From positions 1 to 24,173 of IMG/VR virus record IMGVR_UViG_3300028573_000054: a DNA stretch of 24,173 bases; one strand, written 5' to 3'. Below, one piece after another: positions 1-8,302 of this stretch. A model generated the notes under the pieces. The model searched no databases. It was not told the origin of the DNA and saw nothing but the letters and a program-made list of their open reading frames with translations. The DNA is from a virus. How positions within the stretch are numbered: the stretch's first letter is position 1; each line of letters opens with the position of its first letter. The translations under genes were made by a program, and so were the position numbers.

Positions 1-786
1 GGGACCTTCAGCGCAACTCTCGTGAGTGGCTCACCGGTCATATCCAACGTTACCGTACCCTCGATATTGATCGTAGGCGGAACGATCACGGACATTCAGG
101 CCGCGATTCCCGCTAACACGACGGTGCTGAGCATCAACTCGGGTGCGGGCACCGTCACTTTGAGTGCCAATTCTCTCCAGACGGTCTCAACGCCCGAGAT
201 ATTCACCTACACCACGCCAGGGAATATCAACATCCAGAGACCCTTGAGGATCGACTCCGGGTACACCCGAATCAGTGACGGCGCCGGGGATAACAATCTC
301 GACTACTGGTTCGAATGCACCATGAGTCTGGAGCGTTATAACGAGTTCGGACTCAAGTTCAATCCCGGTCCGTGGCCCCTAGTGCTAGCCTATCAGCCGA
401 CCTTTCCGCTGGGTACGTTCTGGGTCTATCCCAATCCCTCGATCGCAGGGGAAGTGCATCTCTTCACGGATCTGATCCTGTCGGACTTCACCAGTCTGAC
501 GGTCGATGTGAAGCTACCGCAAGGCTATGCGCGGGCGTTGAAGAAGCTCGCGGCGCTCGAGCTTTCCCCGTCATGGGGAAAGAGCGTCACGCCGCAATTG
601 CAGCGTCAGGCTGCCGAGGCGCGCGCCTTCATCAAGCGTCTGAATGCCTCCCCTGTGGTCACTCTGCGCTACGACTCAGACATTGTGAAGAGTCAGCAGA
701 ATGACGCGGGTTGGATAATTCACGGCGGCTTCGTGGGATTCATGTGTTGTCTGGTAGGGGCAGAGCTAGTAAAATGGTTCATGTAA
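1..786 (+). CDS. P22 gp4-like tail accessory factor, 5' partial
   Basis: The frame is open from base 1, so the true start lies upstream. The last ~190 residues resemble the P22 gp4 family, a neck protein that joins the portal to the tail hub and helps retain packaged DNA: a run of aromatic/proline segments (YWFEC, PGPWPLVLAY, FWVYPNPS), then a helical C-terminal part with ALKKLAALEL and RQAAEARAFIKRLNASP. Residues encoded at 7-222 form an extra beta-rich domain that also occurs in the downstream gp10-like protein. The last ~20 residues (from HGGF onward) look unlike a usual gp4 end and run into the HNH gene, suggesting that insertion of that gene replaced the original 3' end. Family call is by recognition, not by search. 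Confidence 0.75.
   Translation, partial: GTFSATLVSGSPVISNVTVPSILIVGGTITDIQAAIPANTTVLSINSGAGTVTLSANSLQTVSTPEIFTYTTPGNINIQRPLRIDSGYTRISDGAGDNNLDYWFECTMSLERYNEFGLKFNPGPWPLVLAYQPTFPLGTFWVYPNPSIAGEVHLFTDLILSDFTSLTVDVKLPQGYARALKKLAALELSPSWGKSVTPQLQRQAAEARAFIKRLNASPVVTLRYDSDIVKSQQNDAGWIIHGGFVGFMCCLVGAELVKWFM
7..222 (+). repeat. Beta-rich inserted domain, copy 1 (in gp4-like protein)
   Basis: About 70 residues from TFSATL to FTYTTPG. By hand alignment it matches residues 151-225 of the gp10-like protein at about 28 positions with a few short gaps; shared landmarks are G-x-P-x-IS, PS-x-L-x-V, TD, AIP, SI, TL-x-AN and FT. This is protein-level similarity; the DNA is not obviously repeated. Confidence 0.6.
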
Positions 787-809
787 ATCCACAATTACAT
801 GAGGCATTT

Positions 810-1400
810 ATGCATCCCCTGAAGGGCAAAAAACAGACTGCCGCGCATATTGCTGCGCGCATGAAATCATTCCGGAAGACGCGCAAAGCCAGTCCATGGA
901 AAGCGGGTCGCCCTGAAAATACTCCTAAGGAGTTGTGGTCAAAGGTTGAGAAGCGCGGTCCGAATGAATGTTGGCCATGGAAGGGCTGGGTTCATGAAGA
1001 TAGTTATGGTCGTACTCAGATCAATGGGAAGGCTTATTTCGCACATCGAGTGATCTTCAATCTCGTCCATCCGGGCGCTATCACGTTAAGTGCTCCGCGC
1101 AAAAGAACAGAGTGGGGATTCTTGCGTCATTCTTGTGATAATCCGATCTGCTGCAATCCTGCACATCTGGAGATCGGCACACATCAACAGAACATGGATG
1201 ACAAGGTTGAACGAGGTCGCTCTCCTAATTATTCAGGTGACAAAGGTCCGCGTTGCAAATTGACGATGAATGATGCTCGTCAAGCGCGGGCCCTTTACAA
1301 ACAAGGAATAGGCCCTACGGCATTGGCTCGCCGATTCGGCATCAGTCTTCCCAGCATGAAGACGCTTCTGCGCGGGCTCTCTTATAAGGAGCCTGATTGA
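810..1400 (+). CDS. HNH endonuclease with C-terminal HTH (free-standing, homing type)
   Basis: A 196-residue protein. Residues 107-128 carry an HNH_3-type core: H107, C109, N111, C114, N116, H119 and N128 in the order RHSCDNP-CCNPAHLE-GTHQQN, followed by the typical D-VERGR tail. Residues ~150-190 look like a helix-turn-helix (ALYKQGIGPTALARRFGIS), common in phage HNH proteins for DNA recognition. The start at 810 is chosen because GAGG lies 5-6 bases upstream; an ATG at 774 is an alternative. It sits between the gp4 and gp10 genes and its stop overlaps the gp10 start (TGATG). Base composition is lower in GC (roughly 48% in lines I counted) than the flanking tail genes, consistent with a mobile gene. 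Confidence 0.85.
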   Translation: MHPLKGKKQTAAHIAARMKSFRKTRKASPWKAGRPENTPKELWSKVEKRGPNECWPWKGWVHEDSYGRTQINGKAYFAHRVIFNLVHPGAITLSAPRKRTEWGFLRHSCDNPICCNPAHLEIGTHQQNMDDKVERGRSPNYSGDKGPRCKLTMNDARQARALYKQGIGPTALARRFGISLPSMKTLLRGLSYKEPD

Positions 1401-3163
1401 TGTTCGAGGGCAGTGACATCGGCTTCTGTGGACCAGCATACGAGGCTCCGCTCAGTCTTCAGGACGCCGAGCGCTGCATCAACTGGTTTCTAGAAGTTGA
1501 CAAGAACCCCAAGGCCAAGATGCCTTACGCGCTCCTGGGCGCTCCGGGGCTGAATCCGATCATCAGCACCATTACCGGCGCGGTACGTGGTGCCTGGGTA
1601 CTCCCGGGGAACCTCACGGCGCTCTTTGTGGTGTCCTCCACGCTCTACTTGGCGAGCGTCACCGCTCAAGCGACACAGACCAGCATCGCGCAATTCTCCA
1701 TCCAGTCAGTCGGCACGCTGCTCACCAACGCCGGCCGCGTAGTGATCCGAGACAATGGTGTGCTGTTCAACGGTCTGGGCGGGTACGCGGTTCTAGTGGA
1801 TGGCACGAATGGATATTTCTATCGGATCGCAGGCGCCGGCAACGTCACGTTCACCGGCAATCTGACGATCGGGGCTCCGACGATCAGCTTCACGGCCGGT
1901 CAGTTGGTGCCGAGCTACCTGCTCGTCTCCAATGCCGCGACTCTCACAGATAGTCTTAGCGCGATACCCTCGACTACGATCCAGTCGATCAGCTTCACCG
2001 CGAACACGATCACGCTGAATGCGAACGCGACCTCCAATCAGACCGGCGACACGTTCACGCTCGCTATCCCACAGTTCGGCGTGATCAACGATCCGGCCTT
2101 CTTAGGGGCTGACCGCGTTGCCTTCATTGAAGGCTGGCTGATCTTCAATCAGCCCGGCACGCGGACGTTCTACACCAACGCGCCGGTGCCTTATACACTG
2201 ACTTTCGCAGGCGCTTTCTACGCATTGAAGGACAGCTCGACCGATAATCTCATAACGCTTTTCGAGAATAATCGCGAAGCTTGGTTAGTCGGTGAACGCA
2301 CGAGTGAAGTCTGGTACAACTCCGGCGGGACGAGCTTTGCGTTCTCCCGCTTACCCGGAGTGGGGCCCCAGATGGGCTGCTCTGCCAAGCATTCCATCAC
2401 GCGTGTCGGGCCTAACCTATGTTGGCTTGCGCAGAACGAGCAAGGTCAGAATCAGGTGGTGATGACCAACCAATACTCGGTCATCCCGATCTCCAATCAC
2501 GCGGTGGAGAATGCGATTTCGACCTATCCGGTCGTTTCCGATGCAATCGGAGATTGCTATGAGGATCGCGGTCACCTCCAGTACGTTCTCACGTTTCCCA
2601 CCGCGGATGTGACCTGGTGCTTTGATCTCAAAGTCTGGTCCGATACCAACGGGGAGGCGGGATGGTGGCAGCGCCTGTCATGGAATCCCACGACCGGTAC
2701 CTATCACCGTCACGTCGGCAACTGCTTCGTGAACTTCGCGAACCTGCGTCTGTGGGGGGACTATCAGACGGGACAGATTCACCAGCAGGACCGCAACTTT
2801 TACACCGATGCGGCAAATCCCCTACGCGCCCAGCGACGCACTCCGCATATCTGGTCCAAGGAGGATCGCAACCGCATCTTCCAATCCTCCCTCCAGGTGG
2901 AATTCAAGGCCGGTACGGGGCTACAAACAGGCCAGGGCTCAAGCCCCCAGGCCATGATCCGATGGTCGGATGACGGCGGACAGACCTACGGAGGCGAGGT
3001 ATGGGCCCCTATTGGTGCCGCCGGTGTGACTCGCGACAGAGCGATGGTGATGCAACTCGGGGAGGCGCGGGACCGCGTGTATGAAGTGAACGTGAGTGAT
3101 CCGGTCTCACGCGACATTGTCGGAGCGACGCTGTTCGGTGAGCGCCAGGAGAAAAACGGGTGA
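1400..3163 (+). CDS. P22 gp10-like packaged DNA stabilisation protein
   Basis: A 587-residue protein resembling P22 gp10 (472 aa), the tail hub/needle-platform protein that seals the neck after packaging. Recognisable features are the N-terminal CINWFLEVDKN-KAKMPYALLGAPGL and mid segments DPAFLGADRVAFIEGWLIFNQPGT and FYTNAP. The start is the ATG inside TGATG at the HNH stop; a TTG one codon upstream is less likely. The protein is longer than P22 gp10 partly because residues 151-225 are an inserted beta domain, placed in the loop just before the INDPAF segment. Overlaps the next gene by GTGA. Confidence 0.85.
   Translation: MFEGSDIGFCGPAYEAPLSLQDAERCINWFLEVDKNPKAKMPYALLGAPGLNPIISTITGAVRGAWVLPGNLTALFVVSSTLYLASVTAQATQTSIAQFSIQSVGTLLTNAGRVVIRDNGVLFNGLGGYAVLVDGTNGYFYRIAGAGNVTFTGNLTIGAPTISFTAGQLVPSYLLVSNAATLTDSLSAIPSTTIQSISFTANTITLNANATSNQTGDTFTLAIPQFGVINDPAFLGADRVAFIEGWLIFNQPGTRTFYTNAPVPYTLTFAGAFYALKDSSTDNLITLFENNREAWLVGERTSEVWYNSGGTSFAFSRLPGVGPQMGCSAKHSITRVGPNLCWLAQNEQGQNQVVMTNQYSVIPISNHAVENAISTYPVVSDAIGDCYEDRGHLQYVLTFPTADVTWCFDLKVWSDTNGEAGWWQRLSWNPTTGTYHRHVGNCFVNFANLRLWGDYQTGQIHQQDRNFYTDAANPLRAQRRTPHIWSKEDRNRIFQSSLQVEFKAGTGLQTGQGSSPQAMIRWSDDGGQTYGGEVWAPIGAAGVTRDRAMVMQLGEARDRVYEVNVSDPVSRDIVGATLFGERQEKNG
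1850..2074 (+). repeat. Beta-rich inserted domain, copy 2 (in gp10-like protein)
   Basis: Encodes gp10 residues 151-225 (FTGNL to AIPQ). It is homologous by hand alignment to the domain at 7-222 in the gp4-like protein. It interrupts what in P22-type gp10 proteins is a short loop between an NGYFY segment and DPAFLGAD, so it reads as a discrete insertion and not part of the core fold. Confidence 0.6.
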
Positions 3164-3501
3164 TTCAGTTCAATCGCATGCCCGATGTGGGTCAGCCCTT
3201 GACGATCAAGGGAGTGATCGCCTCGGGGTGGTTCCGATTCTGGCAGGGTCTTTTCAGCGGGACGCCAACGGGTGGAATTTCGGTCCTGACCGTGGGTACG
3301 TCTCCCTTTACCTACGTCGCTCCAGTCGGAGGATCGGTCATCGTGAACGGTGGAACCACCACTCAGATCAAGTTCAGCCGCGACGGAGCGAATTTCTATA
3401 TCACCGGACTCACCGCCGGCATGTTTCCGGTGAGCCAGGGTGATCAACTCGTCGTGACCTACTCGGTAGGGCCTCCGACTATGACTTTCGTACCGCGATG
3501 A
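3160..3501 (+). CDS. Small beta-rich virion protein, unknown function
   Basis: A 113-residue protein starting at GTG in a GTGA overlap with gp10 and ending in an ATGA overlap with the cupin gene, so it belongs to the tail operon. The sequence is Gly/Thr/Val rich with alternating hydrophobics (SPFTYVAPVGGSVIVNGG, IKFSRDGANFYITGL, GDQLVVTYSVGPPTMTFVP), which suggests an all-beta small virion or head-tail decoration protein. I recognise the style as common in podovirus tail operons but cannot assign a role. No signal peptide or membrane segment. Confidence 0.7.
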   Translation: MIQFNRMPDVGQPLTIKGVIASGWFRFWQGLFSGTPTGGISVLTVGTSPFTYVAPVGGSVIVNGGTTTQIKFSRDGANFYITGLTAGMFPVSQGDQLVVTYSVGPPTMTFVPR

Positions 3502-3926
3502 ATATCCAGACTCTGCCACGGCGAGAGGAGATTGAGCGCTTGCAGACAGCTGCCGCGAAGTTACCGCAGGTGGAATTGCCCACGAAGCACCACTTTGCTG
3601 ACGGTATGTATTGCCGCGAGCTGTTTCGTCCCAAGGACACGCTCATCGTCGGGAAAGTGCATCGACGCGAGCACTTCTACATCGTGCTCTCCGGGGAAGT
3701 CACAGTCGTAGGGGATGGCAAGCGCGAGCGCATCAAAGCCCCGCGCATACTGTTGAGCGCTCCCGGCACAAAACGCGCTGTATATGCCCACGAGGACTCG
3801 ATCTGCATCACGATCCATCGCACTGATGAGACCGATTTGGATGCCATCGAGCGTGAGTTGGTTGAGCCTGATGAGTCCGCGTTGTTTGACGCCCATAACC
3901 GCCTGAAGACGGAGTTTCTCAAATGA
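3498..3926 (+). CDS. Cupin-fold protein in the tail operon
   Basis: A 142-residue protein with one cupin-like core: HRREHFYIVLSGEVTVV around residues 55-71 matches the first cupin motif (H...EHF...G) and the later APGTKRAVYAHEDS matches the second. The remaining His residues could bind metal. Both ends overlap neighbours by ATGA (3498 and 3923), so it is co-translated with virion genes. Similar cupin-like genes are seen in tail regions of some podoviruses; whether it is an enzyme, an assembly factor or a virion part is not known. The C-terminal third is acidic and helical. Confidence 0.75.
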   Translation: MNIQTLPRREEIERLQTAAAKLPQVELPTKHHFADGMYCRELFRPKDTLIVGKVHRREHFYIVLSGEVTVVGDGKRERIKAPRILLSAPGTKRAVYAHEDSICITIHRTDETDLDAIERELVEPDESALFDAHNRLKTEFLK

Positions 3927-4756
3927 GTTGGGTTGCCGTAGGCGTCGCCGGCGCCTCCCTCTTAGGTGGTATCCTGGGATCTAACGCCTCCGAGAAGGCC
4001 TCCCAGGAACAGGCAGCAGCGGCGGCGCGCGCGCAACAGATCTCGCTCGGTGAGTTCAACACGATCACCCAGCAAGAGTCCCCCTTTCTAGGGGCCGGCT
4101 ATGGGGCGTTATCGCAAGAGAACTACCTCCTGGGGATCGGCGCTCCGGGGACCGCGACCAATTCCATGGCGGGCACGCCCGGGACTGCCGCCTCGAGTAC
4201 CGCGGGGGGGTATGGGAGTCTCGTACAGCCCTTCAATCTGAGCGACTGGCAGCAGCTCTCACCAGCCTACAACTTCCAGAAACAGCAAGGACAGCAGTCG
4301 GTACTGAACGGCGCGGCCGCAGGGCAGGGCGCGATGTCCGGAGCGGCTCTCAAGGATCTCACCGACTACAACCAGGCCGAAGCCAGTACGAGCTTCAACA
4401 ACGCGTTCAATCAGTACCAGACCCAGCAGGGAAACATTTTCAGCCGTCTGTCGGGGATTGCGAATCTCGGGCAGTCTGCTGCATCCAATACGGCGCAATC
4501 AGGTGTTGCCCTCGCAGGACAGGCGGCGCAGAGCGCGACGAACATCGGCACGGCGCAGGCGGCTGGCACTATCGGCTCCGCCAATGCGATCAGTGGGGGG
4601 ATTAACTCGGCTGCTCCATGGTTAGCTTATGGCGGCGGCGGGAGCGGAGGGTATTCCGGGGGCTCGTACAATTCTGTCATGAACGGCAATGGCACCTACG
4701 GTGCCCCCAACAGTTACGGCAGCGGTTATACGCTCTCTGACTATGGAGCGGACTGA
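3923..4756 (+). CDS. Probable DNA ejection (internal virion) protein, P22 gp7-like
   Basis: A 277-residue protein. It begins with a hydrophobic Gly/Ala stretch (VAVGVAGASLLGGILGS), followed by an Ala/Gln-rich helical region (EKASQEQAAAAARAQQ) and repeated small-residue segments with many Gln/Asn. The C-terminus is Gly/Ser/Tyr rich (YGGGGSGGYSGGSYNS). This composition, size and position match P22-group ejection proteins that are carried in the capsid and enter the host envelope ahead of the DNA. Assignment rests on composition and gene order, not on a catalytic motif. TGATG overlap with the next gene. Confidence 0.65.
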   Translation: MSWVAVGVAGASLLGGILGSNASEKASQEQAAAAARAQQISLGEFNTITQQESPFLGAGYGALSQENYLLGIGAPGTATNSMAGTPGTAASSTAGGYGSLVQPFNLSDWQQLSPAYNFQKQQGQQSVLNGAAAGQGAMSGAALKDLTDYNQAEASTSFNNAFNQYQTQQGNIFSRLSGIANLGQSAASNTAQSGVALAGQAAQSATNIGTAQAAGTIGSANAISGGINSAAPWLAYGGGGSGGYSGGSYNSVMNGNGTYGAPNSYGSGYTLSDYGAD

Positions 4757-6228
4757 TGCCCGAGATGACTCCCATCGGCAATACGTTCAACGCCCCCAAC
4801 CCCATGACAGGGATCAATACCCTGTCGGGCATTGTGGGTATACAACAGAAGCAGCAGGCCCTGCATACCGGTCAGTACCAGCAGGCCACTGCGCAGGCTG
4901 AGAGTGAACAGGCACAGCAGAAGAATCAGGAGCTACAGAAGGTCTCGGCTCTCATGCAGAGCGTTCATGGAGGTGGTTACCGCAAAGCAGACGGATCGCT
5001 CGATCGTCAGAGGTTCGCCGACGATGTCTCCACCGTGGCACCGGCCTATGGTCAGGCAATCGCCACAAGCGCATTGGCTCAGGCGAACGAAGTCGTTCAG
5101 AACCAGAAGGCTAAACAGGACCTCACTGATTCCGCCCGCGCTTCACTTGGCTCGACCTTGACCGCTCTAGCCAAAGATCCCAACACGCGTCGCGATGATG
5201 TGATCAACGGCTATACACAATGGATGCAGGATCACAAGGATGATCCGGCCGCCTTCCGGGTAGGTCTCGCTCAGGCAGCGCTGCTGCCGCAGAATGACGC
5301 GGACCCAAAATTCCGCGATATTCTAGGAAAATATGCCGCAACCTTGACGGGGCAGCCTACAACTGCGCCTTCCACGGTGGAAACTCCCGGACAGATCCAG
5401 CCCGGGCAGACATCGAGCATCACCGGGGAATTCAGTCCCGCAGGTTCCCCGATTGCCAAGCCTCCCACGCAGACTACCAACGCGGCGGGCCAGATCGTCA
5501 ACCGCAATCCACAGACGGGGGCGCTATCGGCCGTGCCGGCAGGAGGATCTGCGAGAGCCGGCAACGGGACACCAGGAGGCATCAATCCGACCACCGCACA
5601 GGCCCAGACCGCCCAGGGAGCGGCCAAGGATGCTGCGGCCAACATTGAGGACGCACGAGCGATCGGAGATCACGCTCCGGCGGTACGGAACGTTAACGAT
5701 CAACTCCTGCAGCTTTCCAGCCAAACTGGCACTGGTCCAGGCTCACAAACGTTACAGAAGCTGGCAGCGGTAGTAGGACTGCCTTCCGGAGCACGTTATC
5801 AGGAGATAACCGCCTATCTAGATCGCCAGGCAGCGCTATCCGCCCGTCAAATGGGCGTGCCCAATACTAATGCGGGACTAGCTGCCTCCCAAAGCGCCAC
5901 AGGTACTACCGAGTACACCCCGAAAGCATTGCAGGAGAAAGTGAAGTTTGCCGATGCCCTGAACTCCGGCGCGATGGCCTATCGACAGGGGTTGGATAAG
6001 GCGGTCGGTACCGGAGCGGCGCCGGATGTGGGCAAATACCAAGCGTTTCGCTCGGCATGGTCGCAGAACTTCGATCCCGACGTGTTCCGGGCCGAAGACG
6101 CGATCCGGCGCGGCGATAAATCTGAACTCAACACTTTGAGGCAGCGGCTCGGGCCGGATGGAATGAAGGCGCTCGCTCAGAAGCGAGCGAATCTGAACCT
6201 GCTCACACAGGGTCAAATTCCGCAATGA
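4756..6228 (+). CDS. Probable internal virion / ejection protein (gp20 position)
   Basis: A 490-residue protein with no recognisable catalytic motif. Residues ~30-120 are Gln/Ala-rich helix (QQKQQALHTGQYQQATAQAE), residues ~195-290 are a low-complexity Pro/Thr/Gly linker, and the rest is helical. It lies between the gp7-like and gp16-position genes with one-base and four-base overlaps, the place of P22 gp20 in the ejection set. Function is inferred from order and composition. It could instead be a scaffold-like or tail-tube component. Confidence 0.6.
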   Translation: MPEMTPIGNTFNAPNPMTGINTLSGIVGIQQKQQALHTGQYQQATAQAESEQAQQKNQELQKVSALMQSVHGGGYRKADGSLDRQRFADDVSTVAPAYGQAIATSALAQANEVVQNQKAKQDLTDSARASLGSTLTALAKDPNTRRDDVINGYTQWMQDHKDDPAAFRVGLAQAALLPQNDADPKFRDILGKYAATLTGQPTTAPSTVETPGQIQPGQTSSITGEFSPAGSPIAKPPTQTTNAAGQIVNRNPQTGALSAVPAGGSARAGNGTPGGINPTTAQAQTAQGAAKDAAANIEDARAIGDHAPAVRNVNDQLLQLSSQTGTGPGSQTLQKLAAVVGLPSGARYQEITAYLDRQAALSARQMGVPNTNAGLAASQSATGTTEYTPKALQEKVKFADALNSGAMAYRQGLDKAVGTGAAPDVGKYQAFRSAWSQNFDPDVFRAEDAIRRGDKSELNTLRQRLGPDGMKALAQKRANLNLLTQGQIPQ

Positions 6229-8255
6229 GCGCCGATCCCGTCTATGATTTTTTCTCTTCTGGAGGAGATGCGACATCAGCACCTTCGGGAGATCCAACGC
6301 ACGACTTTTTCTCCACGGGGAAAATCCCTGGAGAGACAGCGTCTCCGCCGACCACCTACGACGCCAATTTGTTCCGCAAACGAGTAGGACGCGACCCTGA
6401 GCCTGCAGAACTAGCCAATTTTAAGGCAATGAAGGGAGTCGGTTGGGCCGGTGATCCGACTCAGGGGAAGTTCACAGTGGGTCAGGCAGCCATCGGAGGA
6501 GCTGAGGATGCCCTATCGTTGGGAACCTCAATTCCCGCGAGTATTACCGCAGCACCCGCCTATTTGGCCGGACTGACCGGAATAGGCGGCACGGACTCAC
6601 TCTCTGCCGCGCGCGCCACGCGCAACGCTATGACCTATCAGCCACGCTCGGAAGCCGGACAAGCCGGTATGGAGACTATCGGTCAGATCAAACCGGGAGA
6701 GATCGTACCGCGCTTGCTGGATGTCTCAGGACACCCTCAGGCTGCCGATACCGTGCGCGATGTGACGGAGCGGGTGGGCGATGTGGCACCCCTCGCAGGA
6801 GAGGTAGCGGCGGGGTTTCCAGGCTCGCGCGCCGTTGGCCGGGGTGCGGGACGCGCGATCTCTCCGATGGTAGATCCAGAATCGGTGCCGCTGACTGCAC
6901 AGGAAGTGCTCACGCAAGCGGCGGTGAATTCCCCCCAATCGATGGGCGCTGCTGCTGCTGCCGCGGATCTCTCCAAAGCTAGTCCAGAACTCAAGGCTCG
7001 CATTGTCCGAGAGGCCCAACAAACCGGTGGAGCGGTCAATGCCGAGACGATGGGGCGTCATATTGAAGCCGATACACTGCCGGTAAAAATTCAACTCACG
7101 CCAGGGCAGGCGATGCAGGACCCCGCAGTCATCTCGAGCGAGATGAATAACCGCGCGCGCACTCCCGGACTGCCTGATCTGCTCAATAATCAGAACAAGG
7201 CGCTGGGCGCTAACATACAAGCAATCCGGGATCAAGTTGGGCCCGATGTGTTTTCGACGAATGCCGCAGAGCATGGCGATACGTTGATACAGGCTTACAA
7301 AGATAAGGCGAAAATCGCCAACGACGATATCTCCGCGAAGTATCAGGCTCTAAAAGATGCCAACGGCGGCAGGTTCCCTGTCGATGCGAAGGGTCTATTG
7401 GATAACGCCAGTAAAGAGCTACATCAGGAATTGTTGTTCGATCACGCTCCAAAGGCTGTGATGTCAACGTTGGGACGGCTTGCTGACAGCGGAAACATGA
7501 CATTTGAGAACTTTGAATCTCTGCGTACCAATCTCGCTCGTATACAGCGTTCCCCAACAGCGGACGGAAATGAAAAGGCAGCGGCCGGTATCATTCGCAG
7601 TTCAATGGAGCAACTGCCGCTTGCTCCTGGCGCAGCCAGTCTGAAGCCATTGGCGGATACAGCTCGTGCGGCTGCCAAGGCGCAATTTGATGCGGTAAAA
7701 GTAGATCCCGCCTATAACGCCGCCGTGACCGACTCGGTTGCGCCTGACGACTTCGTAAGAAAATACGTCATCGGCGGGAAGCGTGATGACGTTGCAACCA
7801 TGCGTCAGAATTTGGCGGATAACCCCACGGCGACTCAGACGATGGGCGTAGCGGCTCTGGATCACTTGAGGGATCAGGCAGGAGTGGGACCTGGCGGCAG
7901 CGGCAACTTCTCACAAGCGGCTTATAACAAATATCTGCAGGCGTTGCAGCCGAAGCTTGGGGCGCTCGTGGATCCACGCACAGAAGAGACGTTGGAGAAG
8001 CTAGGTAACGTCGCTCGTTATACCCAGGCCCAGCCCAAGGGATCGTACGTCAATAATTCAAACACGTTGGTTGGAGCGCTTGGCGAGCACGCTCTCAATG
8101 CTGGAGAGAATTTGCTGAATGCGAAGACCGGTGTCGGTGGAACGCTGCTACGCAAGGCAATCGATAAGCGCGCTGCGGATAAAGCGGCGAAAGAGACGAT
8201 GACCCCCTACGGCGGAATGGGTCGTCTCTCAGACTTTGGGAAGCCGCCGCAGTGA
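6225..8255 (+). CDS. Large internal virion / ejection protein (gp16 position)
   Basis: A 676-residue protein, third of the ejection set and close in size to P22 gp16 (~609 aa). The N-terminus carries two copies of a short tag, DPVYDFFSSG (residues 4-13) and DPTHDFFSTG (23-32). After a hydrophobic Gly/Ala region (~85-125, SLGTSIPASITAAPAYLAG) the rest is long Ala-rich helix. The C-terminus contains KETMTPYGGMGRL, a motif repeated at the end of the minus-strand gene just downstream. No transglycosylase active-site motif is evident. Starts in an ATGA overlap. Confidence 0.65.
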   Translation: MSADPVYDFFSSGGDATSAPSGDPTHDFFSTGKIPGETASPPTTYDANLFRKRVGRDPEPAELANFKAMKGVGWAGDPTQGKFTVGQAAIGGAEDALSLGTSIPASITAAPAYLAGLTGIGGTDSLSAARATRNAMTYQPRSEAGQAGMETIGQIKPGEIVPRLLDVSGHPQAADTVRDVTERVGDVAPLAGEVAAGFPGSRAVGRGAGRAISPMVDPESVPLTAQEVLTQAAVNSPQSMGAAAAAADLSKASPELKARIVREAQQTGGAVNAETMGRHIEADTLPVKIQLTPGQAMQDPAVISSEMNNRARTPGLPDLLNNQNKALGANIQAIRDQVGPDVFSTNAAEHGDTLIQAYKDKAKIANDDISAKYQALKDANGGRFPVDAKGLLDNASKELHQELLFDHAPKAVMSTLGRLADSGNMTFENFESLRTNLARIQRSPTADGNEKAAAGIIRSSMEQLPLAPGAASLKPLADTARAAAKAQFDAVKVDPAYNAAVTDSVAPDDFVRKYVIGGKRDDVATMRQNLADNPTATQTMGVAALDHLRDQAGVGPGGSGNFSQAAYNKYLQALQPKLGALVDPRTEETLEKLGNVARYTQAQPKGSYVNNSNTLVGALGEHALNAGENLLNAKTGVGGTLLRKAIDKRAADKAAKETMTPYGGMGRLSDFGKPPQ

Positions 8256-8302
8256 AATCGCTACAAACGATCCATGCCACCGTAAGGCGTCATGACTTCT
8301 TT
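8190..8302 (+). repeat. Inverted repeat encoding the same peptide motif on opposite strands
   Basis: Left arm 8190-8228 (plus-strand codons of KETMTPYGGMGRL), right arm 8264-8302 (minus-strand codons of KEVMTPYGGMDRL), 35 bases apart. The arms match at 28 of 39 bases and the codon phases coincide. Of the 11 mismatches, 7 are at third positions, and 11 of 13 amino acids are identical. Could form an imperfect hairpin in RNA, but the substitution pattern fits protein-level constraint better. Confidence 0.8.

Noticed and set aside
2986-3519. 177-codon minus-strand frame
   Set aside because: Antisense shadow of gp10 and the small virion gene; no ribosome site and unnatural composition.
5271-5645. 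Hydrophobic 124-codon minus-strand frame
   Set aside because: Antisense to an Ala/Pro/Thr-rich linker, which yields apparent hydrophobic Ala/Val/Gly frames by composition.
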